Source: Spirochaetaceae bacterium (GTDB lineage Bacteria; Spirochaetota; Leptospiria; Leptospirales; Leptonemataceae). Taken from it: a DNA stretch of 64,000 nucleotides. The translations under genes were made by a program, and so were the position numbers. The stretch spans positions 361,707-425,706 of the forward strand of contig PBUB01000002.1 in the NCBI GenBank assembly GCA_002729885.1. Direction: 5' to 3'. Shown here in pieces: positions 26,944-35,571 of the stretch. A model generated the notes under the pieces. The model saw only the letters and a program-made list of their open reading frames with translations. It did no database searches and was not told where the DNA came from. The number at the start of each line of letters is the position of its first letter. The first letter of the stretch is position 1.

Positions 26944-28304
26944 TCGCGGTATCTTCCACAGGTTTCGCATGCCTGGCGTTGCTGGTGGGCATGCTTCTTT
27001 ATTATCGCATCTCAGTTCTGCGAAAGTACCTTATCCAGCCGGCTTTGCTGGGAGGGATCTTCCTTCTAGCGCTGGGCTCTCAGGGCACCGCCATGATTGC
27101 TCAGGAGAATTATGATACATGGTCCCGCTGGCCTGGATTTCTGATTTCATTTTTGTTTTCTACATTGATCCTGGCTGCACCGGACAACAGATCCAGTAGT
27201 CGGTCCATAGGCCCTGTTTTCTTTCAGGGGGGCTATGTCTGGATCCTGGCTCTTGGCCAGATTGCTGCCGGGCTCGCAGTGATTTCCTTTTTTGATTCCC
27301 GATGGTGGGTTGCAGGCCATATAATCGAGATTGGCTGGATGGGTGGTCATGGAAGTGCGGCGGCCTTGATTGCCGTTGCTGACGATCTCGGCCACAGAGA
27401 AGCGGCGGAGCTGGCTCTATTTTCTGCGACGATAGGTCTTCTGTACGGTTCCATAAGCGGAATGCTCTTTATTAACATTATCAAGCGGAAGTTTGAAAAT
27501 GACCACGCAGTAGACTCCGGTATACATTATTCGAAGATCAATCCTGGGCGCCTTTCCGGGAACGGAGGCGAAGGTCCGGACCGCAACAATGACGCCGAAT
27601 CCTCGACGAAACCAGGATTGGACCTGGACGAGAATGCGGGCTGGCTTATCTCTATCATCGCTGCTGTTTTGCCTGTGGCAGTTGCTTATTTTTTTCTAGA
27701 GCTACTTTCTCTCGCATTAGCCCGGACCTATCCAGATGCCTCAATGTGGCTTGGCAAACTTCCGCTGTTCTTTATCGCACTGCTCTTTGCATTTCCAGTG
27801 CGAAAGATTTTGCAGGCATGGAATATACTGGATACCGGTCATGCTAGAATTCTAAACAGCCTCATACTGGAGTTTCTAATCGTTTCCGCTATCGCCACTC
27901 TGAACCTGGGATTGCTTCTGGATAGCTGGGAGATTCTACTATCGCTTACTCTGATTGGAGCTCTCTGGACCGCTTTTTGCTTTTTCTGGATTGCTCCCAG
28001 ACTACTGGATCATCATCCAGATCTGGCGATTATTAATTACGGAATGTCCACAGGTGTTACGGCCCTGGGCCTGCTCTTGCTTAGATCCTATAGAAATCGC
28101 ATTCCCAGCGAACCGGCCACGATCTATGGACTTGCGGCCCCTTTTTCGGCCCCTTTTATCGGTGGCGGCATTATCAGTCTGCTACTTCCTATCTGGACTC
28201 TGGAATTTGGTCCACTGAGTCTTTCGCTGGTCCTATGCATAATCGTAATATGTCTTTTGCTTTCGCTCCTGTGGTTTAGAAGATCCCTGTCCGGAAAGAA
28301 CTGA
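26940..28304 (+). CDS. Sodium:glutamate symporter-like (GltS family) membrane protein
   Basis: This 454-residue protein has about 11-12 hydrophobic segments in two halves separated by a polar loop of about 50 residues (roughly 190-240). EIGWMGGHGSAAALIAVAD matches the GltS family's GGHGTA-type motif in its first half, and GMSTGVTALGLLLLR resembles the equivalent motif in the second half. The family moves glutamate with Na+ across the inner membrane. The specificity of this member is uncertain, because the loop and ends diverge. It starts within the stop of the upstream protein (ATGA), suggesting an operon with that gene and with the methyltransferase 12 bases downstream. Confidence 0.75.
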   Translation: MIAVSSTGFACLALLVGMLLYYRISVLRKYLIQPALLGGIFLLALGSQGTAMIAQENYDTWSRWPGFLISFLFSTLILAAPDNRSSSRSIGPVFFQGGYVWILALGQIAAGLAVISFFDSRWWVAGHIIEIGWMGGHGSAAALIAVADDLGHREAAELALFSATIGLLYGSISGMLFINIIKRKFENDHAVDSGIHYSKINPGRLSGNGGEGPDRNNDAESSTKPGLDLDENAGWLISIIAAVLPVAVAYFFLELLSLALARTYPDASMWLGKLPLFFIALLFAFPVRKILQAWNILDTGHARILNSLILEFLIVSAIATLNLGLLLDSWEILLSLTLIGALWTAFCFFWIAPRLLDHHPDLAIINYGMSTGVTALGLLLLRSYRNRIPSEPATIYGLAAPFSAPFIGGGIISLLLPIWTLEFGPLSLSLVLCIIVICLLLSLLWFRRSLSGKN

Positions 28305-28316
28305 TATCCTGTATCC

Positions 28317-29090
28317 ATGTCTACAAACCACAATAAAGTGCCTGCATCGCACGGGCAAAATCCAGGGAAGCCATCCCTGCACGATCCGGATTTTGTAGCC
28401 GGGCTCTTTGATCGCATGGCCTCCACCTACGGTGTTCTTAACTACATCACATCCTTCGGTTTCTCCGAGCGATGGAGAAAGCAATGCGTTCATGCAGTGT
28501 CCGCGGAGCCGGGGCCGGAATCGCTGGTAGTGTACGATCTGATGAGCGGTATGGGAGAAGCATGGCCGTCGCTTCTGGGACTTCCATTGCACAAACTCAA
28601 GGCAGTGGATCTTTCAGAGGGAATGTGTATCAAGGCCCGAGAGCATGCCCGGCGATATGCTGCAAGCATTGAAGTTCTGCAATCGGATGCCCTGGGAGAC
28701 TCCATCCCTTCCGGACAGGCCGATCTGGTGATTTCCTGCTTTGGTCTAAAGACACTGAGCCAGGGGCAGAGGGATGTCCTGGCCAGAAAGGTTTTTGATT
28801 ATCTTAAGCCAGGAGGTAAATTCTCCTTTGTGGAGATATCCAGTGCCCGCGGGTGGTGGCTTGGTGGCCTATACCGTTTTTATCTCAAAAGAATTATCCC
28901 TGTTCTTGGCCGACTATTCGGTGGAGATACCGGAGCCTATGGAATGCTGGGTGTGTACACCGTATCCTTCGGAAACTGCAAAGATTTCGCCGAGGCACTG
29001 CGAAAGCATGGACTGGAAGCTAATTTCGGAGAATTATTCTTTGGATGCGCCAGTCTGGTTTCTGGAAGGAAGCCAGCATCCAGCTCTTGA
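28317..29090 (+). CDS. UbiE/COQ5-type class I methyltransferase
   Basis: This 257-residue protein has the UbiE-like N-terminal signature LFDRMASTYGVLNYITSFG (family: F..IA..YD..N...S.G) and a Rossmann SAM domain. SAM-binding motif I is degenerate: VVYDLMSGMGEAWPSLL in place of DxGxGxG. Post-motif DLVISCFGLKTLSQ is similar to UbiE's xxNFGLRN. UbiE enzymes methylate demethylmenaquinone or ubiquinone precursors. Spirochaetes of this order use menaquinone, so a quinone or other small hydrophobic substrate is plausible but not proven. It lies 12 bases after the transporter gene and is probably in its operon. Confidence 0.75.
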   Translation: MSTNHNKVPASHGQNPGKPSLHDPDFVAGLFDRMASTYGVLNYITSFGFSERWRKQCVHAVSAEPGPESLVVYDLMSGMGEAWPSLLGLPLHKLKAVDLSEGMCIKAREHARRYAASIEVLQSDALGDSIPSGQADLVISCFGLKTLSQGQRDVLARKVFDYLKPGGKFSFVEISSARGWWLGGLYRFYLKRIIPVLGRLFGGDTGAYGMLGVYTVSFGNCKDFAEALRKHGLEANFGELFFGCASLVSGRKPASSS

Positions 29091-29199
29091 ATCCATAGAT
29101 CAGGAAGGCAGATAGCTACAATCCTGCCCTCTGTTCTTAATTTCTGCTTGAACCCAATTCTACATGCACCGTCCAATGTTTAAGTCCACAGGGATTCCT

Positions 29200-30378
29200 A
29201 TGAGAAAAGAAAAATCGTTTCCAGCAATTCTTGCAATATTGATTCTTCCCGGCTTGCTTCTGGCATCCTGCGCACTTGGTTCAGCGCATCGCGACGCAAC
29301 TACAGGCTCTTACGAAGAAGCGGAAGAAACCGCTATGATGCCCGAAGAAAGCAAGCGAGCGAGAAGGGACTCCGACGATGCTCCGGTTGCAGATAAGCAG
29401 CAGGAGCGGATGGTTATCTACGAAGCCGGACTCAAAAACTCCGTAAATGAAATTGAACCGGCATTGCAAAAAGCTCGAAGCATTGTGGAAGGATACAAAG
29501 GATACCTTGAAAAGCAGCAGGTGAACAAAGAAAGCACTTCTGCATTTTTGTTGATTCGAGTACCGGTAACTCATTTTACCGATGCTCTGGCAGATCTGTC
29601 CAAAATAGGCACTGTTGTACATAGAAACATCAAAGCCGATGATATTACTCGCGAGTTCGCAGATCTTTCGCAGCGTCTGGAAAACCGGAAGCAGCTTCTG
29701 GATCGACTGTATGAAATACTCAAAAAGACCACGGAAACCAAGCAGAAGATTCGCATATTGAATGAAATCGCCCGGCTGAACAAGGAAGTGGAGTCCATGC
29801 AGGCCAGACGAGATTATATGGCGAAGAAGGCAGCCTTCTCTACTATTGAGATTACTTTTGTGGCCCAGGCCAAAATGAGCGTTAATCAGGGTTCGGCTAT
29901 TCCCTGGATTCGATCCCTTCGCCCGGATCGTCGCACCTTGAATGAGGCCCCTGCTTTTGAATTTGCTTTACCAGATGGATTCCTGGACTATTCGGATCAG
30001 TACGGCTCCAGCGGAGACTATATCTATGCCAGTCCGGATGGAGTGCAGATCCGGGCCGCAACCATAGATAACAATCCAAAAGCAGATGCCAGCTATTTTG
30101 AGCGAGCTCTGCAATATGAGCGAGGGCGATACCCCGAAAAGGTTCTGAGTTCCAGTCGTAGCGGAAACAGGGTTATTCTTACCACTCCTCAGCAAGTAGG
30201 ATATGACCGGGCATTTTATACCATCGTACTTTTTGTGGATGGCGATGATTTGCATGTAATCGAGGTGTTCTATCCTAACGAGGAAATCTATAATAAGCAG
30301 AAGAAGGTGGTGGAACCGGCCATTCAATCTATACAGCCTAAGTCAGCTTTCATTCGCTTTATTGAGGGGATCCTATAA
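29200..30378 (+). CDS. DUF4349-family lipoprotein with extra C-terminal domain
   Basis: The product has 392 residues from the ATG at 29200 (MRKEKSFPAILAILILPG), which gives a lipoprotein signal with LLASC as lipobox. The open frame extends to 29164 without a better signal. Residues ~75-240 form a DUF4349 domain: the strand MVIYEAGLKNSVNEIEPAL, then VEGYKGYLEKQQ, then a coiled-coil helix DLSQRLENRKQLLDRLYEI. The family's usual C-terminal membrane helix is absent. Instead a ~140-residue domain follows (YDRAFYTIVLFVDGDDLHVIE), of unknown family. It is the first of four consecutive lipoprotein/exported genes and overlaps the next gene by one base (TAATG). Confidence 0.72.
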   Translation: MRKEKSFPAILAILILPGLLLASCALGSAHRDATTGSYEEAEETAMMPEESKRARRDSDDAPVADKQQERMVIYEAGLKNSVNEIEPALQKARSIVEGYKGYLEKQQVNKESTSAFLLIRVPVTHFTDALADLSKIGTVVHRNIKADDITREFADLSQRLENRKQLLDRLYEILKKTTETKQKIRILNEIARLNKEVESMQARRDYMAKKAAFSTIEITFVAQAKMSVNQGSAIPWIRSLRPDRRTLNEAPAFEFALPDGFLDYSDQYGSSGDYIYASPDGVQIRAATIDNNPKADASYFERALQYERGRYPEKVLSSSRSGNRVILTTPQQVGYDRAFYTIVLFVDGDDLHVIEVFYPNEEIYNKQKKVVEPAIQSIQPKSAFIRFIEGIL

Positions 30379-31010
30379 TGCAGGTTAACAATATGATTGA
30401 GTTCTATTTCAGATTTGCAATTCTGGGACTGCTTCTGGCAGCCCTGTTGCCCGCCGCCGCAGAAGAAGCTAGCGGCAATAAAGAGGTTACCAGTCTGGAG
30501 TTTTCCGTTCGCACGGAGTCCTCGGATCGGTTTACCGACGAAATGATGAATTTTGCCAAGAAGTCTGGTGGTTATCTGGTAACCATGCGAAGCGGCTATC
30601 TTGAGTTAAGGTTGCCTGCAAGTCTGGGAAGGGAAGGAGTGGAAAGTCGTATTTCTGCTGTTCCTGGCACCAATGTATATCGGGCTTCCCGGGCCACCGA
30701 GGACGTATCCGGGGATCTGGTAGATCTGCGAGCTCGACTGAAGGTAGCAGAAAGCAACCTCGGCAAACTTAGAGCGCTTTCGCGCGAAGCAGGTATGGAT
30801 GATCTTCTGGATCTGGAGCGAGCTTTGAATCGATCACTGGAAGAGGTGGAAGAGCTCAAAGGAGAGATTCGTTACCTGGAGGAGTCGGCCACTCTGTTCT
30901 CTGTAAAGATTCAGATTAATTCTACTAGAGGCACATCGGATCCGGAGACTGTGCGTATCCCCTGGGTTCGCGGGCTTACATTGAATCAGGTTCTGGGAGG
31001 ACTGGAATGA
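30378..31010 (+). CDS. Exported DUF4349-like protein, short form
   Basis: This 210-residue protein has an N-terminal signal (FAILGLLLAALLPAAAEEA) with an AxA-type cleavage site, so it is probably secreted to the periplasm and not a lipoprotein. The body is a reduced DUF4349 domain: SLEFSVRTESSDRFTDEMM, then SGGYLVTMRSGYLELRLPA, then a coiled coil LRARLKVAESNLGKLRALS. It lacks both the lipobox and the C-terminal membrane helix of its relatives. It begins at an ATG overlapping the stop of the longer DUF4349 gene and ends in an ATGA overlap with the next lipoprotein, so the three are translationally coupled and likely work together in the envelope. Confidence 0.68.
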   Translation: MQVNNMIEFYFRFAILGLLLAALLPAAAEEASGNKEVTSLEFSVRTESSDRFTDEMMNFAKKSGGYLVTMRSGYLELRLPASLGREGVESRISAVPGTNVYRASRATEDVSGDLVDLRARLKVAESNLGKLRALSREAGMDDLLDLERALNRSLEEVEELKGEIRYLEESATLFSVKIQINSTRGTSDPETVRIPWVRGLTLNQVLGGLE

Positions 31011-31444
31011 AATATTTAGCAATCGTACTGGGTATCTTTGTATTGAGCTGCCAGGGACCGATGATCCAGGCCCCATCCGGCTTTGCCGTCTATGAGAACA
31101 ATTCCAGCGCCTATCATCTGGTGTCCCCGGATGCTGTTCGAGTCCGGGTTTACAAAACGGAAAACCAGCCCAGAGGAAATCTTAGCACCCTTACCAGCGC
31201 GGTGGAGCTGCATTTCAAATCTCTGGGATACGAGGTCCTGCGAAATGAAGCGATAGAAACCAACAATGGACTTCAGGGCAGATTGTTCATCACTTCTGTC
31301 ATGACTATGAACGGCGAATATAGATATCTCGCTTCCTTCTTTCCTGTAGAAGACGATGTACTGATCGTGGAAGCCGGCGGAAGAAAGGATGACTTTGCTG
31401 CCTACGAAAAGGACCTGATCAGCCAGATTCGAACACTACAATAA
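31007..31444 (+). CDS. Small lipoprotein of unknown function
   Basis: This 145-residue protein has a lipoprotein signal MKYLAIVLGIFVLSC. The mature part, with VRVYKTENQPRGNLSTLTSA and HFKSLGYEVLRNEAI, looks like a small alpha/beta domain, possibly related to periplasmic stress or assembly proteins, but I do not recognise it. It starts in an ATGA overlap with the DUF4349-like gene, the third of a coupled set. Probable function: envelope-associated partner of the DUF4349 proteins; this is inferred only from gene order. Confidence 0.62.
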   Translation: MKYLAIVLGIFVLSCQGPMIQAPSGFAVYENNSSAYHLVSPDAVRVRVYKTENQPRGNLSTLTSAVELHFKSLGYEVLRNEAIETNNGLQGRLFITSVMTMNGEYRYLASFFPVEDDVLIVEAGGRKDDFAAYEKDLISQIRTLQ

Positions 31445-31553
31445 TGCTCCGGGGCATGGCAGGCTAGATCGTGATGTAGCGAAATTTTCCGGCCGGAAGC
31501 AAGGCCTGCAAAAATTATTGCACACCGAATTTGTATCCTTTTTCTGGAAAGTT

Positions 31554-31994
31554 GTGATCATCATTCGTAAGTTGCCCATTCTTCTTCCGTTGCTGGTTTT
31601 AACTTTCTGCACTCTACAGGACGATTCATCTCTGGTGCCACCGGCCGGTAAAAAGCTCGTGCACGATTCTGGTAGGAACACAGAGGTTTATATATTCTGT
31701 CCGGATTGGGTCACTGTAGAATACAAAAATAGTAGGTTTCGCCCCCATATGCGCAGAGGCATCTGGAAGCGAAATGCCGACAAAATTGAAATACTCTGGC
31801 AATCGGAGTATGGAGGCGAAGGGGTAGGAGAACCGCTGGGCGATTGTGCCACCGACTGTCGCTACCATTCTTACGAGAAGTTCCACCGATCTATCGATTT
31901 CACCATTGAGCTGGACTGGAACCATATAGAGGAGCATCCTTTCGGGGACTGGTCCGTTTCGGATCATCCGCTGGATTGCGACTCCGGTCATTAG
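31554..31994 (+). CDS. Small lipoprotein of unknown function
   Basis: The product has 146 residues if translation starts at the GTG at 31554 (IIIRKLPILLPLLVLTFC), which gives a lipoprotein signal and a GGAAAG site upstream; a TTG start at 31518 would add 12 residues. The mature region has several cysteines (for example IFCPDWVTVEY and LGDCATDCRYHS) that may form disulfides. The 110 bases before it hold a palindromic TTCCGGCCGGAA. No family is recognised. It stands alone from the coupled lipoprotein set, separated by about 110 bases. Confidence 0.5.
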   Translation: MIIIRKLPILLPLLVLTFCTLQDDSSLVPPAGKKLVHDSGRNTEVYIFCPDWVTVEYKNSRFRPHMRRGIWKRNADKIEILWQSEYGGEGVGEPLGDCATDCRYHSYEKFHRSIDFTIELDWNHIEEHPFGDWSVSDHPLDCDSGH

Positions 31995-32309
31995 CCAGAT
32001 CCGCTATCAAGTAGGCGTGGGTTCCTGTACCCTGGTATGGTTTTAGCCGTGCCTCAGTTCAATCCATGATGCGGATAGTTTTTTGGTACCGGACTCTATG
32101 GGTGATCTTGGATGTAACGCTCGGATGCAGCGCAGGGCTGACGCGAAACTACCAGGTATAACGTCGATCCGTCTATAGGCCAGCTGTTTCACAGCGGTTT
32201 GACAGTTTACTCTGATCTTTTGTCCAGGGATGCGCATTTCTTTACGCGAAAAGTTGCTCGGAGATAAAAATGGGCTGGTTCGAAATGCGAAAATTCTGTC
32301 TATTGATGT
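31995..32309. other. Intergenic stretch without recognised feature
   Basis: These 315 bases contain a TTGACA-like hexamer near 32208 but no matching -10 element at standard spacing. I see no RNA gene, strong hairpin or convincing coding frame. A minus-strand open frame (32043-32348) has the composition of non-coding sequence and overlaps the kinase start. Confidence 0.4.
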
Positions 32310-34940
32310 GTGGACAGCACCGTAGATACAGTGTCGCAGACGGAGCAAGAAATCCTGGATGCCATGCCGGTAATGGCTCTACTTACGGATGCCGATGCCA
32401 CTATAATCTATGTTAATCCGCATTTTCTAAAGGTTACAGGCTACTCCCTGGAGCAGGCTCTGGGGCAGAATTTTTTCGAACTTCTGGTGATTCCCTCGGA
32501 CCACGCGGAATCAAAGAAAATCTTTGGCGAAATAGTCCGGCAAGATCTACCGGATAGAAAAACAGGTCCCATTGTAACTGCGGATGGTCGAGTCATTGTG
32601 GCTGAGTGGTGCGGAAACCCTACGGCTTCCGGCAACGTTATTCTTCTGGGCTATGAACTGAGCACGGCTCGTGCGAATCCATCCAGGTTTAAAGAAATCC
32701 TGGATGGATTGCCGGCGAATATAGTGCTTCTTGATCGAGATGCCCGAATCATTGAAATCAATTCCACACCTTTGAAGGCCGCCGGACTTGTGCATGATGA
32801 AGTAATCGGACGACCTTTTATCGATCAGCCCTGGTTCCACGGTGAGGAGCAAAAAGCGCATTTTCGTAATGCATTCCAGAAAGCACTGAATGGAGAAATC
32901 GCCACCGCTGATTTTAATGCACGATTTCGGGATGAGGATCGAATCCTGGCCGGCGCCTTCGCGCCCATCCTTAGAAACGGAAAAGTGGAGGCCGTGGTAG
33001 GCTTTGGAAGCGATATTACCGAGCGACGGCTGGCCGAGGAATCCGCCAGAAAAGCAGAGACTTTACTGCGAAACGTTGTATCCGGAGCTCCCATTGTAAT
33101 GTTTGTAGTGAATTCCGGTGGCATCATCACGGATTGTCAGGGGGAAGCCTGGGAGTACCTGTCCGGTAGCGGCAATCTTTCTGGATTCTACTTTCATGAG
33201 GCGTTCTCCCGGGTGCCCGAGTGGAAGGACGCTGTGGCCATTGCTCTATCAGGACAGAGGATAACAGTGGAGGCCGGCATTGGAGGCAGGATCTTCGAGC
33301 TCACCGTTCTTCCCTCTCAAAATGGCGATGGCGATGAGTTCGGGGTTACTGGAGTAGGATTCGATATCACGCATCGTAAGGCATCGGAACACAGAGTCCA
33401 GCAGCTGAATCATGAACTGGAAAGCAAGGTACTCCTCCGGACAAAAGCTCTCCAGGAAAGCGAAGAACGATTCAGACAGATCGCAGAAAATGTGCGAGAT
33501 GTTTTCTTTCTGGCCAGTCCGGGGCTGGTAAAGGTAAGGTATTTGAGTCCGGCCTTCCAGGATCTCTGGGGGGAGTCACCGGATCGCTACATTAAATCAG
33601 GTATCAGTTTGCTGGATAGAGTTCATCCGGCAGACAAAGAGCGCGTTCTGGAACAAATGAATAAGGCTGGAACGGAAGTGGGTATCTTTCATTCAGAGTT
33701 TCGGATTCGGCGTCCGGATCGTGAGGATCGCTGGATTCGATTGCGCACCTTTCGCCTGCCATTTTCCGAAGCGCGAGAAGTTGCAGGAGTAGCGGAAGAT
33801 ATTACCGGCTCAATTCGGGATCGTATGAAGCTAATCGCTTCGCGGGAATCTGCAGACAGAGCCAACCGCGCAAAATCGGAGTTTATGGCTCGAATGTCCC
33901 ATGAACTCCGCACACCGCTAAATGCCATTCTTGGATTCGTTCAAGTCCTGAGTCGAAAGCTTCCGGATGCCCATCAGAATGATCTGAAGGAAGTGAGGGA
34001 TGCAGGGCATCATCTATTATCTTTGATCGATGATCTTCTGGATCTTTCCAGGGTGGAAAACGACCAGCTGGAATTTGCCAGAGACAATTTGCCTGTATCG
34101 CTGGTACTTGATCAGGCCAGACGTTATCTATCCAACAGGGCCCTGCGAAGAGGACAGGAGATGTATGTAGATCTGGACCCGGATGTCTGGGTCATGGGAG
34201 ACCGAACCAGAATTATTCAGATTTTGATCAACCTTCTGAGTAATGCCAGCAAATACACTCCTTATGGCGGTAAGATTTCACTTTTTGCTACGCGGCTACC
34301 GGATTGCGTTCGCATTCATGTTCAGGACACAGGCCCCGGGATTTCAAAAGAAAACCTGGCCAGGATGTTTATTCCTTTTGAAAGACTGGGCGAAAGCAAC
34401 CGGCCAGGAGTGGGGCTGGGGCTGTATCTATCCCGGGAGCTGGCCGATCGAATGGGAGGCACGCTTGGCGTAAATTCCGAGGAAGGATCTGGTGCCGATT
34501 TCTGGCTGGAGCTACCCATTGGAGAGCCAGTCCCTGAAAGAGAAGCGAAAGAAATCTCGACGGCTACTTTAAACAGGAATCTGGATATCCTCTATATCGA
34601 GGATAATCCAGTAAATCTCAGGGTGATGGAATCATTGCTGGAAACAGTGGATGGAATCAAATTTCGCGGAGTAGACAATGCTGAAGATGGCATACTGGAA
34701 GCCCAAAGGCATGCGCCAGATATTGTTCTGGTAGATATGCACCTGGGAGACTCCACGGGCTATTACGTGCTGGATAGACTACGCGAAACATCCAGCTTGA
34801 TTACAGTGCCCTTGATTGCAGTTTCTGCCGATGCCATGGAAACCAGCGTTCAAAATGCACTCTCTGCCGGGTTTTCAGCCTATATACGAAAGCCGGTGCA
34901 ACTGGAGGAATTGCTGGGCTGCATTCATCGCTTGCTCTGA
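32310..34940 (+). CDS. Hybrid sensor histidine kinase with multiple PAS domains
   Basis: This 876-residue protein has no predicted membrane segment. Four PAS-like domains occupy about residues 10-125, 130-245, 255-365 and 385-510. They are followed by a HisKA phosphoacceptor (FMARMSHELRTPLNAILGF, His at about 540), an HATPase domain (N-box INLLSNASKYTP, G1 DTGPGISKEN, G2 GVGLGLYLSREL) and a C-terminal receiver (about 760-876, IEDNPVNLRVM, phosphoacceptor Asp in VLVDMHLGDSTGYYVL). It should autophosphorylate in response to a cytosolic signal and pass phosphate within itself and to an unlinked partner. The GTG at 32310 is the start; no response-regulator gene is adjacent. Confidence 0.9.
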   Translation: MDSTVDTVSQTEQEILDAMPVMALLTDADATIIYVNPHFLKVTGYSLEQALGQNFFELLVIPSDHAESKKIFGEIVRQDLPDRKTGPIVTADGRVIVAEWCGNPTASGNVILLGYELSTARANPSRFKEILDGLPANIVLLDRDARIIEINSTPLKAAGLVHDEVIGRPFIDQPWFHGEEQKAHFRNAFQKALNGEIATADFNARFRDEDRILAGAFAPILRNGKVEAVVGFGSDITERRLAEESARKAETLLRNVVSGAPIVMFVVNSGGIITDCQGEAWEYLSGSGNLSGFYFHEAFSRVPEWKDAVAIALSGQRITVEAGIGGRIFELTVLPSQNGDGDEFGVTGVGFDITHRKASEHRVQQLNHELESKVLLRTKALQESEERFRQIAENVRDVFFLASPGLVKVRYLSPAFQDLWGESPDRYIKSGISLLDRVHPADKERVLEQMNKAGTEVGIFHSEFRIRRPDREDRWIRLRTFRLPFSEAREVAGVAEDITGSIRDRMKLIASRESADRANRAKSEFMARMSHELRTPLNAILGFVQVLSRKLPDAHQNDLKEVRDAGHHLLSLIDDLLDLSRVENDQLEFARDNLPVSLVLDQARRYLSNRALRRGQEMYVDLDPDVWVMGDRTRIIQILINLLSNASKYTPYGGKISLFATRLPDCVRIHVQDTGPGISKENLARMFIPFERLGESNRPGVGLGLYLSRELADRMGGTLGVNSEEGSGADFWLELPIGEPVPEREAKEISTATLNRNLDILYIEDNPVNLRVMESLLETVDGIKFRGVDNAEDGILEAQRHAPDIVLVDMHLGDSTGYYVLDRLRETSSLITVPLIAVSADAMETSVQNALSAGFSAYIRKPVQLEELLGCIHRLL

Positions 34941-34991
34941 CATCCGGCGAAAGCGCCTCAATGAGGTGCGAATTGTGGAAATGAACAGAAA

Positions 34992-35013
34992 GGGCTCTGA
35001 TAGTTCAGAGCCC
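34992..35013. terminator. Hairpin between convergent genes
   Basis: GGGCTCTGA (34992-35000) and TCAGAGCCC (35005-35013) form a perfect 9-bp stem with a TAGT loop. It lies between the kinase gene ending at 34940 (plus) and the YidB-like gene ending at 35056 (minus). On the minus strand it is followed by TTTCTGTTC, a weak U-tract. It probably serves both directions. Confidence 0.7.
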
Positions 35014-35055
35014 AGAACAAGAAAGGTGCGGACAGGTCCGAGCCTCGCAAGAATT

Positions 35056-35460
35056 TTATAGAAATCCTTTGAGTACACTCATACCGGTGTTTAGCAGACT
35101 ATCGCCGGAATCCTTACCATCCGGAGTCAGTTGATTTATGATTACGGGGAGGAGCATAGCCAGAATAGGAGCCACTTTAGAGGTGTCTATTCCCAGTTCA
35201 TTGGAGAGATCAGAAAGAGTGCCTTTATCCAGGGCTCCTTCGATTTCGGAAGCGTCAACGTTAGCATTCGCTCCATTTCCCATCCAGGATGCCACTTTAT
35301 CTTCCATTCCATTCTGCTTTAGAACAGAAACAATGGTGTCTATGCGAGCATTCCCGCCACCAGAAGAAAGAAGAGATTTTGCAACGGATCCTACATCCAG
35401 ACCACCCAGGTCTGCACCGCTACCAGAAAGTTCACCGATTACGTTGTCTAGAAAAGCCAT
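35056..35460 (-). CDS. YidB-like (DUF937) protein
   Basis: This 134-residue protein shows the DUF937/YidB pattern: a Gly/Ser-rich N-terminus (GELSGSGADLGGLDVGSVA), a central GGGNARIDTIVSVLKQNGMEDKV and a closing hydrophobic LAMLLPVIINQLTPDGK segment. This helical family has no firmly known role. The protein is small and acidic with no signal peptide, so it is likely cytosolic. It converges with the kinase gene, and a strong hairpin separates the two. It lies 111 bases downstream of the MBL-fold gene on the same strand. Confidence 0.8.
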   Translation of the reverse strand: MAFLDNVIGELSGSGADLGGLDVGSVAKSLLSSGGGNARIDTIVSVLKQNGMEDKVASWMGNGANANVDASEIEGALDKGTLSDLSNELGIDTSKVAPILAMLLPVIINQLTPDGKDSGDSLLNTGMSVLKGFL

Positions 35461-35571
35461 GCACTTATAATAAGAAGAATCGCAATCTTACAAGCAAATT
35501 CCCATACAGTGCGAAGAAAAGTAACCTGTTTCGCAGTACATCCAGAAGAACGTAGATTCTGTCCAGGCCTT

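Noticed and set aside
32043..32348. 101-residue minus-strand open frame before the hybrid kinase
   Set aside because: Basic, low-motif translation overlapping the kinase start; composition looks non-coding.
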